From contig CAIWDQ010000556.1 of assembly GCA_903911455.1 (NCBI GenBank), positions 1 to 11,715 of the forward strand: a DNA stretch of 11,715 bases, read 5' to 3'. The position numbers and the translations under genes were made by a program. The notes beneath the pieces are model-generated. The model worked only from the letters and a program-made list of their open reading frames with translations. It ran no database searches and was not told the origin of the DNA. The first letter of the stretch is position 1. Every line of letters starts with the position of its first letter. This stretch comes from an uncultured bacterium (GTDB lineage Bacteria > Bacteroidota > Bacteroidia > Bacteroidales > JACABE01). Positions 1 to 6,422 of this stretch are shown here, one piece after another.

Positions 1-1934
1 GCATCTTTCATCTGTAATACTGTATTAGTTTTCAGTTGATCGTTGCCTGAAAAAAGAATATCCAAAGTTATAACTTTTTTTGGTTTAATTAATATAATTG
101 TTTCAATCAAATTTTGATTCATTTCATCTAATGCAATTATAAGTTCACCATCATTGATAGAATAGAATTCAGTTTTCTGAGATTGCTTCGCTTCGCTCGC
201 AATGACGACTGTTTCTATTTTATCAGTTAGCAAATATCCTGCTTTAAGTATTAACTCAAAAAGCATGTTTTCTTTTTCGCTTCCTTCTTTTATTGGGTCA
301 GTAAAAGCATCCAACTGTGCTTCTATATTATCTTCTGTAATATCATTACCTCTCCATATTTTGAAATTGGAAGAAGAAAGTTTGAAAACTTTAAAACCTA
401 AATCAAGGTTTTTGTTTTCTTCTGTTTCAGTAAAAAGGTTTTTATTTTCTTTTTTATCCTCATTAATCTTATTAATAACCCTGCGAATACGTTCTATAGC
501 TAATTCAGAAATAGTATTAAATCCATTAAGTCGAGCTACACTATTCTCTTTTGTTTCTTCAGGTAATTGAACTAAAATATATTTTCTGTTAATACCATCT
601 TTCATATTCTGTTCAATTATAGCATGTGCAGTTGATGCAGAGCCACAAAAAAAGTCAAGAACTATTTCTTCATCATCAATGTTATTTTCAATAAATTTAA
701 TTCCAAGTTCAATAGGCTTAGGATTATCAAAAATATCTTTAACCCCAAAAAGTTCTGTTAATACATTGGTTCCATCTCCAGTATTTGCTAAATTATATAA
801 AATACTTCTATTCTTAATTGTCTTTCCTTTGTTTGGATCAAAATAATTTTTTTCATATGGAATCCATTCATCTTTCACTTTTTCCCAATGAATACTATTT
901 GATTTAATTATTAAATCCATTTTCTTTTTACCTAACCGCCATCTACCTGCACCACCATCAGGTGCTTTTGGTAAGATTTCTGTATTATCTGGTGTAATGA
1001 TTGGAAAATGCATTGTCGGTCTATCTTCTTTTCTTGCAGCACTACCCCATTTAGCTAGTTTTACAATTTTATATTTACCATTATCATCAGATAATTTATA
1101 ATTTGTTTCTATATCATCTTCTATTTCATCCTGCCAATTAAAGTTTGAAGATTTCCTAAATACTAAAACATATTCATGTTCAGTTACAAAAAATTCGTCA
1201 GTTTGTCCGCCCCCTTCTTTTTTTCTCCATATAAAGCAACCTACAAAATTCTCTTCACCAAATATTTCATTCATAATTAAACGAAGATTATGAACTTCAT
1301 TGTCATCAATATGAATAAAAATAACACCATCTTCACGCAATAAGTTTTTAGCAAGAAACAAACGGGGGTACATCATGCTTAGCCAGTTACTATGATAATG
1401 TCCACTATCTTTACTGTTCTTGCGAAACATCCCTTCTTTTAATAAATATCCTTCTTCGTCCTTCTCACCTATTCTTTTTTGGTATTCTTCTTTGCTTTCT
1501 TTAAAACTGTCGGGATAAATAAAACTATCGCTGCCTGTATTGTAAGGTGGGTCAATACAAATACATTTTATTTTACCATAATAAGATTTCTGGAGTACTT
1601 TAAGTACTTCCAGATTTTCACCTTCAATAAAAACATTTTCAGACCTCACCCCCGACCCCTCTCCTGTTGGAGAGGGGAGAAAGAAGTTGTCATTTATTCC
1701 TTCTCCAGGACATGGTTTAAGAGTAGCAGTTGTAGATTGCTGCAAAACTTTAAAAGCTTCAGTTTTTCCAGCCCAGTTTAAAACATAACGTTCGTTTTGG
1801 AATTCAATATTCTCTTTCCCTAGCGTTGCCTGTAGCTTTTCCCAGTCAACCTTACCTTCAGTAAATGTTTCAGGGAAAAGTTGTTTCAACTTATCCAATT
1901 GGTCTTGTTGTATATTTAAAGATTCTCCAGTCAT
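1..1934 (-). CDS. mod: Type III restriction-modification DNA methyltransferase (Mod), 3' end beyond window
   Basis: This gene encodes the S-adenosylmethionine-dependent adenine methyltransferase (modification and recognition) subunit of a type III restriction system. It reads open for 644 codons from the ATG at 1934 to the window edge. The N-terminus matches the Mod pattern from memory (LFPETF.EGKVDWEKL, ERYVLNWAGKTEAF, then FIEGENLEVLKVLQKSYYGK). The catalytic motif DPPYNTG is at residues 128-134 and the AdoMet-binding motif DFFCGSAST is at 427-435. That order is the beta-class arrangement of type III enzymes. The stretch between them (about 230-400) should hold the target-recognition domain. 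The tail (FKVFKLSSSNFKIW, then KKVITLDILFSGNDQLKTN) is also Mod-like. Two dispersed repeats are inserted in frame, at residues 86-98 and 576-585. A 15-base near-duplication gives ENKNL twice at about residues 495-510. The partner gene res is expected next, left of position 1. Its own promoter candidate lies at 1963-1970. The family call is firm; whether the enzyme is active is unknown. Confidence 0.93.
   Translation of the reverse strand, partial: MTGESLNIQQDQLDKLKQLFPETFTEGKVDWEKLQATLGKENIEFQNERYVLNWAGKTEAFKVLQQSTTATLKPCPGEGINDNFFLPSPTGEGSGVRSENVFIEGENLEVLKVLQKSYYGKIKCICIDPPYNTGSDSFIYPDSFKESKEEYQKRIGEKDEEGYLLKEGMFRKNSKDSGHYHSNWLSMMYPRLFLAKNLLREDGVIFIHIDDNEVHNLRLIMNEIFGEENFVGCFIWRKKEGGGQTDEFFVTEHEYVLVFRKSSNFNWQDEIEDDIETNYKLSDDNGKYKIVKLAKWGSAARKEDRPTMHFPIITPDNTEILPKAPDGGAGRWRLGKKKMDLIIKSNSIHWEKVKDEWIPYEKNYFDPNKGKTIKNRSILYNLANTGDGTNVLTELFGVKDIFDNPKPIELGIKFIENNIDDEEIVLDFFCGSASTAHAIIEQNMKDGINRKYILVQLPEETKENSVARLNGFNTISELAIERIRRVINKINEDKKENKNLFTETEENKNLDLGFKVFKLSSSNFKIWRGNDITEDNIEAQLDAFTDPIKEGSEKENMLFELILKAGYLLTDKIETVVIASEAKQSQKTEFYSINDGELIIALDEMNQNLIETIILIKPKKVITLDILFSGNDQLKTNTVLQMKD
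181..206 (-). repeat. Dispersed repeat (VIASEAKQS type) inside mod coding sequence
   Basis: On the minus strand the unit reads GTCATTGCGAGCGAAGC followed by GAAGCAATC, with ATTGC/GCAAT ends that are inverted. It is translated in the mod frame as VVIASEAKQS (residues 576-585) and interrupts neither frame nor gene. Intergenic relatives in this window are a fragment at 10503-10516, a plus copy at 10671-10700 and an inverted copy at 10720-10753. Confidence 0.85.
1643..1679 (-). repeat. Dispersed palindromic repeat (PSPTGEGSGVR type) inside mod coding sequence
   Basis: The element holds a perfect 9-bp inverted repeat, cccctctcc (1656-1664) and ggagagggg (1669-1677), with a 4-base loop, followed on the minus strand by a tcgggggtgagg tail. 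It is read in frame as LPSPTGEGSGVRS, residues 86-98 of Mod, just before the conserved ENVFIEGENLEVL segment. It is GC-rich in an AT-rich gene. A second copy with the same arms and tail lies between genes at 9621-9656. Confidence 0.88.
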
Positions 1935-1962
1935 TGTGTATTTATGTTGTAAAACTTTTATG

Positions 1963-1970
1963 CAAATATA
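1963..1970 (-). promoter_or_regulatory. Candidate promoter (-7 box TATATTTG) for mod
   Basis: The minus strand reads TATATTTGCA, matching the Bacteroidota -7 consensus TAnnTTTG, 28 bases before the mod ATG. A TTTG 16 bases further upstream could be the -33 element, slightly close. The leader would be about 20 nt. Confidence 0.6.
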
Positions 1971-2005
1971 CTATTAAAATTCACATCAAAATTATAAAAA
2001 TAAAA

Positions 2006-2039
2006 AAAGTTGCAATAGTTTTTAAACAATTGCAACTTT
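2006..2039 (-). terminator. Intrinsic terminator after the 2068-2991 gene
   Basis: A perfect 11-bp inverted repeat, aaagttgcaat / attgcaacttt, with a 12-base loop. On the minus strand it runs into a T-rich tract (TTTTTTTATTTTTAT), as expected of a rho-independent terminator. It ends the hypothetical gene before the separate promoter of mod. The plus side has a weaker T tract. Confidence 0.75.
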
Positions 2040-2067
2040 CTTTTAAAATATATATTATTAATCCTAA

Positions 2068-2991
2068 TTATACTCCTGTCGGTACCATGCGTATAATAAT
2101 TGTATATCCTGCTGCTGTATTATTAAATGTAAAACTGTTAGCTATAAAATTAACTCCAACTAGTCGGCATAAATGCTCACCATAAGTTTGCTTAGCCGTG
2201 AACATTCCATTAATATCAGTTGTATAAATAGTGGCATTACCTTCAAATTCGGCAATTATACCAACTACTGGTTCTTCGGTAAGATCGTGAATAGCTTGTA
2301 CTGTTACATCTGATGTTAATACTTTAGGTGTATTGTGTTTGTGTACTCCTTCGGCTGTAATATCAATAACTTTAAGATAATTTGCGTATAAATCAGGTTC
2401 AGAAACTATGAATATTAACATCTGATTGCTTAATTCTTCTCTGATAATTTTGAAAGTAGCTTTGTCTAATACAGAAATTTGCTTTGTAACAACTGCTTTT
2501 GCTTTGCGTGTAGCAGCAGGTTCTTTCATAGCAGCAATAAAATTATCACGGGCAGTAGCAATTGCAGCAATAGAAATGGTAGTAACACCAGTTCCTGCAA
2601 GTTGTAAAAGATTAGTTGTTAGTGAATCAATAACTCTATCGGCTATTTGTAACATGGTTTCGGGACGTGTACGTGGGAAAGATTTAGGTGGGAAATTAAA
2701 ATTATTAAATAAATCTGTATTCCCGTTATTAGCGTAAAATGCTGCTGCAACTCCTGCATTTAATAGTATATTGATAGCTAAAATTTGCTTAGTAGTCTTT
2801 TTATTTTCAGTTAATCCTTTGTTGTTTCGGGTTTGTATAACACCAAAATCATGCAGGTCTTTATTATTGGTTTTGATTTTGCCAAAAGTAGCTATAATAT
2901 TGGGATGTGTTGTGAATTTGGCGAGATTGTCGTCGTAAAATTTATCGACCAAATTGTAGACATCCATGTGACCTAAAATTGTTTTTTTCAT
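2068..2991 (-). CDS. Hypothetical protein with C-terminal transthyretin/carboxypeptidase-regulatory-like domain
   Basis: A 307-residue protein of unknown function with no signal peptide and no clear membrane segment, so probably cytoplasmic. Residues 1-215 look mostly helical: a K-rich segment then AINILLNAGVAAAFYANNG (about 73-91), a short PRTRPETM linker, and a second helical block whose LDKATF...Y pattern resembles, from memory, a hypothetical protein family that is abundant in Bacteroidota. Residues about 226-303 look like a small beta-sandwich of the carboxypeptidase-regulatory type: PVVGIIAEFEG, then TTDINGMF (TD..G.F turn), then a hydrophobic final strand. The gene stands alone, with its own promoter box at 3020-3027 and a terminator at 2006-2039. 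It is divergent from the AraC gene. The ATG start follows the promoter by about 28 nt. I cannot assign a role. Confidence 0.85.
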   Translation of the reverse strand: MKKTILGHMDVYNLVDKFYDDNLAKFTTHPNIIATFGKIKTNNKDLHDFGVIQTRNNKGLTENKKTTKQILAINILLNAGVAAAFYANNGNTDLFNNFNFPPKSFPRTRPETMLQIADRVIDSLTTNLLQLAGTGVTTISIAAIATARDNFIAAMKEPAATRKAKAVVTKQISVLDKATFKIIREELSNQMLIFIVSEPDLYANYLKVIDITAEGVHKHNTPKVLTSDVTVQAIHDLTEEPVVGIIAEFEGNATIYTTDINGMFTAKQTYGEHLCRLVGVNFIANSFTFNNTAAGYTIIIRMVPTGV

Positions 2992-3019
2992 TAGCTTTAT
3001 TTATTAATATTTGATTGTG

Positions 3020-3027
3020 CAAAGGTA
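3020..3027 (-). promoter_or_regulatory. Promoter -7 box TACCTTTG for the 2068-2991 gene
   Basis: The minus strand reads TACCTTTGC, an exact Bacteroidota TAnnTTTG box, with its last base 29 nt before the ATG. No good TTTG -33 element is seen at the expected distance, so strength is uncertain. Confidence 0.65.
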
Positions 3028-3096
3028 CTGCCATAACTTACTAAATCTCGTATACTATTTCTGAAAATGTTTATACTATGATGTAGTTTAAATGTT

Positions 3097-3176
3097 AAAA
3101 TTATGATGGAAAATGTAAAAAGTAAAATGTATTATGACCTTTCAATTTTACATTACACATTTTACATCATAATTTT
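3097..3176. repeat. Large imperfect inverted repeat upstream of the AraC gene
   Basis: The left arm begins aaaattatgatggaaaatgt and the right arm, read on the minus strand, begins aaaaattatgatgtaaaatg. The arms match over about 20 bases with one mismatch and continue imperfectly into ATGTAAAA-rich sequence. It lies between two divergent promoters and ends 7 bases before the AraC -33 element, so it could be a dispersed repeat, an operator or a cruciform. Confidence 0.7.
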
Positions 3177-3182
3177 TACATC

Positions 3183-3211
3183 TTGATATTGGAAATAAAG
3201 AGCTATATTTG
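3183..3211 (+). promoter_or_regulatory. Promoter (TTG-N18-TATATTTG) for the AraC-type gene
   Basis: TTG at 3183-3185 is followed after 18 bases by TATATTTG at 3204-3211, an exact Bacteroidota -33/-7 pair. Transcription would start near 3218, giving a leader of about 20 nt to the ATG at 3238. Confidence 0.75.
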
Positions 3212-3237
3212 TATTCTTAATAATAATCAAAAATATT

Positions 3238-3807
3238 ATGGAAAATCTGAAAGAAAATACAACGATATTACATATAAGAACTATGGATAGCAAAAGTTGT
3301 ATAAAAGTAGTAAAAGATGAAATTACTAATCTTGGCATTGAATATAAAAATGTAAGAAATGGTGAAGCTGAAATAATTGGTGAAATATCTGATGAGCTTT
3401 ACAAGACTTTAGATAAAAACCTAAAGGAATATGATATGGGTTTGATAAAATCGAAAGATGAAATCATTAGAAAAGATATTAAAATTGTAATTATAGCTAT
3501 GGTAAATGAAGTTGAAAGACCCGACAATGAAAAAAACTCAGATTATATTGAGAGAAAGATGGGTTATGGTTATGATTATCTTTCCAGAATTTTTCCGGAT
3601 TCGGACGGAATTACTATTCAAGATTTTACAAATAATATAATAATTAAGGAAGCTAAGATATTAATATTAGAAAATGAATTGAGTTTTGATGATATTGCTC
3701 ATCGTCTTCATTTTAATTATACTTCTTTCTTCTCCAGATTCTTTAAAAAGATTTCGGGAATCTCTCCAAGCATTTATAGGAAACAAAATCAAAAAAATAA
3801 AGATTAA
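3238..3807 (+). CDS. AraC-family transcriptional regulator with N-terminal HMA-like domain
   Basis: A 189-residue DNA-binding regulator. Residues about 99-185 form an AraC/XylS double helix-turn-helix: YDYLSRIFP (first reading helix), SFDDIAHRLHF (149-159), and the family signature FFSRFFKKISGISPSIYRK (164-182). Residues 8-75 resemble a small ferredoxin-fold HMA-like domain found on a Bacteroidota AraC subgroup, which usually carries M-x-C-x-x-C-I. Here the segment is MDSKSCIKVV (16-25), so the first cysteine is serine and only C21 remains. That argues against classical two-cysteine metal binding. The protein is shorter than classical AraC (about 290) but normal for this subgroup. It is monocistronic behind a strong promoter and divergent from a hypothetical gene. 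Its targets and signal are unknown. No obvious intrinsic terminator follows. Confidence 0.88.
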   Translation: MENLKENTTILHIRTMDSKSCIKVVKDEITNLGIEYKNVRNGEAEIIGEISDELYKTLDKNLKEYDMGLIKSKDEIIRKDIKIVIIAMVNEVERPDNEKNSDYIERKMGYGYDYLSRIFPDSDGITIQDFTNNIIIKEAKILILENELSFDDIAHRLHFNYTSFFSRFFKKISGISPSIYRKQNQKNKD

Positions 3808-3958
3808 TCATTATAATATTAGTAGAGTGATATTTATAAATAATTACCTTTTTATACCATAATAATTACTAAAAGTATAAGTATTGTAATAGAGGCTTTT
3901 AATCGTTGAAATATTTAGCACATTATTTTTGACACTTCTGATAAAGTCGTTCGCGATG

Positions 3959-4231
3959 TAAACAGGACTCGACGACATGTAAACAGGACTCGTCGTCGAC
4001 TAAACAGGACCCGACGGGATGTAAACAGGACTCGTCGTCGACTAAACAAGACCCGACGGGATGTAAACAGGACTCGTCGTCGACTAAACAGGAGTCGACG
4101 GGATGTAAACAGGACTCGACGTCGACTAAACAAGACTCGACGACATATAAACAGGACTCGTCGTCGAACAAACAAGACCCGTCGTTATGTTTACAAGACT
4201 TGTCGCGTTGATAACATGAGTCGTCGTTGAA
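3959..4231. repeat. Tandem array of 13 units of exactly 21 bp (array 1)
   Basis: Units start at 3959 and every 21 bases up to 4211, with the last three degenerate. Two unit types alternate, so the higher-order period is 42: type A taaacaggactcgtcgtcgac and type B taaacaggacccgacggga plus tg. The array is markedly richer in G+C and CpG than its surroundings. B units contain CCCG-A-CGGG, and neighbouring B/A units can pair tcgacgac with gtcgtcga. Because 21 is 7 codons, several frames stay open on both strands, but only non-ATG starts exist. Most variation falls between conserved CG pairs (pattern CGNCGN). The rest of the 3808-4356 gap holds AT-rich sequence, no gene that I can see, and the promoter at 4327. 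Confidence 0.93.
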
Positions 4232-4326
4232 ACGATATTAGTAATACTTATTATCGCTCAATAAAGTTGGAAAGCAAAACATTTCTTTCTATTTAATATT
4301 ATACTTTCGGTATCTGGAAAATAAAT

Positions 4327-4334
4327 TAACTTTG
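4327..4334 (+). promoter_or_regulatory. Promoter -7 box TAACTTTG for the GNAT gene
   Basis: TAACTTTGC fits the Bacteroidota -7 consensus. A TTTC at 4305 could serve as a weak -33 element. The leader to the ATG at 4357 would be about 15 nt. Confidence 0.6.
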
Positions 4335-4356
4335 CAAGCTTAATTCAAATATAAAC

Positions 4357-4851
4357 ATGGCTATAACTTTACACTTTGCTACTAAAGAAGATTTACCCGA
4401 AGTAATGGATTTAATCTTTGAACTTGCTACTTACGAAAGGGCACCCGAAGAATTTACTATAACTCTTGAAGAGTTGGAACGTGATGGATTTGGTGATAAA
4501 CGAATCTATGAAATTATTCTTGCCAAAGAAAACAATGTTATTGCAGGGATGGCTTTTTACTATTATGCCTATTCAACCTGGAAAGGTAAATGTATTTATC
4601 TTGAAGATATAATTGTAAAAGAGCCATTGCGTGGCAAAGGAATTGGCAGATTGTTATTTGATGCTGTAGTTTTAAAATGTAAAGAAGTAAATGCACACCG
4701 CTTGATGTGGCAAGTATTGGATTGGAACCAACCTGCTATTAACTTTTACAATAAATACAATGCAAATCTTGATCCTACATGGGTTAATGGAAAGCTAACC
4801 GAACAACAAATTAAAGATTTTGTACCTTCCGGTGAAATTAATGTTATGTAA
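4357..4851 (+). CDS. GNAT acetyltransferase, spermidine/spermine N1-acetyltransferase-like
   Basis: A 164-residue cytoplasmic acetyl-CoA-dependent N-acetyltransferase of the single-domain GNAT fold. The acetyl-CoA pyrophosphate loop is RGKGIG at 92-97, preceded by the beta-4 strand YLEDIIVKEP. The segment WQVLDWNQPAINFYNKYNA (118-136) is very close, from memory, to diamine (spermidine/spermine) acetyltransferases, with Y131 in the position of their catalytic tyrosine. The length matches the 150-170 residue family norm. The N-terminal ATKEDLPEVMDLIFELATYERAP also fits. A polyamine or another small amine (for example thialysine) is therefore the likely substrate, but relatives differ in specificity. 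The gene is single, with promoter box at 4327 and a strong terminator at 4871-4906 shared with convergent rseP. Confidence 0.9.
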   Translation: MAITLHFATKEDLPEVMDLIFELATYERAPEEFTITLEELERDGFGDKRIYEIILAKENNVIAGMAFYYYAYSTWKGKCIYLEDIIVKEPLRGKGIGRLLFDAVVLKCKEVNAHRLMWQVLDWNQPAINFYNKYNANLDPTWVNGKLTEQQIKDFVPSGEINVM

Positions 4852-4870
4852 TGAAAGCTTTATAAATAAA

Positions 4871-4906
4871 AAAACCGCTTAACGATTTACATCTTTAAGC
4901 GGTTTT
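4871..4906. terminator. Bidirectional intrinsic terminator between GNAT gene and rseP
   Basis: A perfect 12-bp inverted repeat, aaaaccgcttaa / ttaagcggtttt, with a 12-base loop. The plus side continues with a T tract (ttttctttt) and the minus side also reads into a T run. It lies 19 bases after the GNAT stop and 20 bases after the rseP stop, so it serves both convergent units. Confidence 0.88.
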
Positions 4907-4926
4907 CTTTTAGTTATAACTAATTC

Positions 4927-6246
4927 TTATTTAAACAACCATTTATAGATATCATTTCCATTAGCAAATATAAGTAAGCCGAATAAAATGATCATACCTG
5001 TTATTTGAGCATATTCCATGAATTTATCGCTTGGCTTTCTTCCTGTTATTATTTCATAACTTAAAAACATTGCATGACCTCCATCTAATGCTGGTATAGG
5101 CAATATATTCATAAAAGCTAGTACTACTGATAATAATGCTGTAAGGCTCCAGAAGCTTTCCCAATCCCACGACTTAGGGAACAACTCTCCTATCGCTTTG
5201 AAACCACCAACTTGTTTTGCTCCTTCTTTGGTAAATATATATTTTAACCCGGTAACATATTTTTTTAGAGTTTCAAAACCTAAACCAATCCCAGCAGGTA
5301 TTGAACTGAAAAAGCCATATTCTTTCTTCTTAAAATCTAATAACTTTACAGGATTAATCGGTTGTACACCTAACTTCCCATTCTCAGTCAATGTTAGTTT
5401 CTTCTTAAACTCAACTCCGTTTCTTAAATATGTAATCTCAACTTCTTTTCCTTTAAAGCTATCAACTTTAGAAGTAAAATCCTGCCAATAAGCAGCAGGA
5501 ATATTATTAAGTGCAATTATTCTGTCTCCATGAATTAATCCTGCTTTCTCAGCTGGATTGCCTTTTACGATATCAATTTCAAAAGGGAATCTAGGATCAA
5601 GAATTGATTTAGTTTCATTGGCTTTAATTAACTGCTCAGTAAAATCAATTGGCATAGCAATATTAACTATTTGACCATTCCTGTCAACAGTAATTTCTTT
5701 GATCTTTCCTTTTAAAATATATCCGGGAATATCATCAACATTAGCAATTGAATTGTTATCTATTTTAATAATATTATCACCATTCTGTAATCCTGCTTTT
5801 AAAGCAACATCATTAAACTGTAATCCATATTTTGCATTTGCTACAGGTAAGTAATCTTTACCCCAGGTAAACAATATCATTGAATAGATGATCAATGCAA
5901 GAATAAAGTTAACAGTTACTCCTCCAATCATAATTAAGAAACGTTGCCAAGCCGGTTTTGAACGAAACTCCCATGGTTGTGGTTCTTGCTTAAGTGCTTC
6001 TTTATCCATTGATTCATCAATCATCCCTGATATCTTAACATAACCTCCTAATGGTAACCAGCCGATACCGTATTCTGTTTCTCCTTTTTTTATTTTAAAT
6101 AAAGAGAACCATGGATCAAAGAATAAATAGAACTTCTCAACCCTTGTTTTAAAAAGTTTTGCTAAAGTAAAATGTCCTAATTCGTGAAGTAATACCAGTA
6201 TTGATAAACTTAATATTAATCCGAATATCTGTGTTAATACACCCAT
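4927..6246 (-). CDS. rseP: RseP family intramembrane site-2 zinc metalloprotease
   Basis: A 439-residue inner-membrane zinc protease that cuts transmembrane substrates within the bilayer. In other bacteria it releases anti-sigma factors or clears signal peptides. The zinc motif HELGH is at 21-25 in the first membrane segment (about 5-28). WLPLGGYVKISGM (63-75) is the conserved membrane-associated loop. Further membrane segments are at about 103-127, 366-388 and 411-431. The third zinc ligand lies in NILPIPALDGGH (380-391, D388). Two PDZ domains lie between: a degenerate first one (about 138-200) and a clear second one with NPAEKAGLIHGDRIIALNN (230-248). Length and architecture are normal. It is the third gene of the M23-dxr-rseP run, 154 bases after dxr. 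I see no TAnnTTTG box in that gap, so co-transcription is likely. Its Bacteroidota substrates are not predictable from sequence. Confidence 0.96.
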   Translation of the reverse strand: MGVLTQIFGLILSLSILVLLHELGHFTLAKLFKTRVEKFYLFFDPWFSLFKIKKGETEYGIGWLPLGGYVKISGMIDESMDKEALKQEPQPWEFRSKPAWQRFLIMIGGVTVNFILALIIYSMILFTWGKDYLPVANAKYGLQFNDVALKAGLQNGDNIIKIDNNSIANVDDIPGYILKGKIKEITVDRNGQIVNIAMPIDFTEQLIKANETKSILDPRFPFEIDIVKGNPAEKAGLIHGDRIIALNNIPAAYWQDFTSKVDSFKGKEVEITYLRNGVEFKKKLTLTENGKLGVQPINPVKLLDFKKKEYGFFSSIPAGIGLGFETLKKYVTGLKYIFTKEGAKQVGGFKAIGELFPKSWDWESFWSLTALLSVVLAFMNILPIPALDGGHAMFLSYEIITGRKPSDKFMEYAQITGMIILFGLLIFANGNDIYKWLFK

Positions 6247-6273
6247 AATTTAATTGTAGTATTATTTTTTGTT

Positions 6274-6304
6274 AATTATGAATTATGAATTATGAATTAT
6301 GAAT
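6274..6304. repeat. 7-bp tandem repeat (AATTATG)4 upstream of rseP
   Basis: Four perfect aattatg units plus aat, starting at 6274, between dxr and rseP. In the minus-strand transcript this reads as cataatt repeats and is complementary to the satellite-like tail of dxr at 6401-6422. The rest of the gap is A/T-rich with ttaattctt- and tttcaatt-type short repeats. Confidence 0.85.
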
Positions 6305-6400
6305 GTTTAGTATTTACTTCTTAATTCTTACTCCTAATTCTTTGTCTTTATTTTTTATTAATTCTATGTACTATTTCAATTCTTCTTTTTTTATTTCAAT

Positions 6401-6422
6401 TCATAATTTATAATTCATAATT
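6401..6422 (-). repeat. 7-bp repeat block overlapping the 3' end of dxr
   Basis: The minus strand reads three aattatg-like units (the middle one aattata) ending in the stop codon TGA. It encodes IMNYKL and the stop. It matches the 6274-6304 block in inverted orientation at 21 of 22 positions. Confidence 0.75.

Noticed and set aside
202..570. Plus-strand reading frame
   Set aside because: It lies wholly antisense to mod and has a low-complexity S/L/F composition typical of a shadow frame.
1479..1781. Plus-strand reading frame
   Set aside because: Antisense to the conserved DPPY region of mod, with no protein-like motifs.
1..1934. mod as a pseudogene because two repeats are embedded in it
   Set aside because: The reading frame stays open across both repeats and all catalytic motifs are in the same frame.
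1865..2185. Plus-strand reading frame across the mod promoter
   Set aside because: It crosses the terminator and overlaps both minus-strand genes, and resembles no protein family.
3959..4231. CRISPR array
   Set aside because: The units are contiguous 21-mers with no unique spacers, and no cas gene is near.
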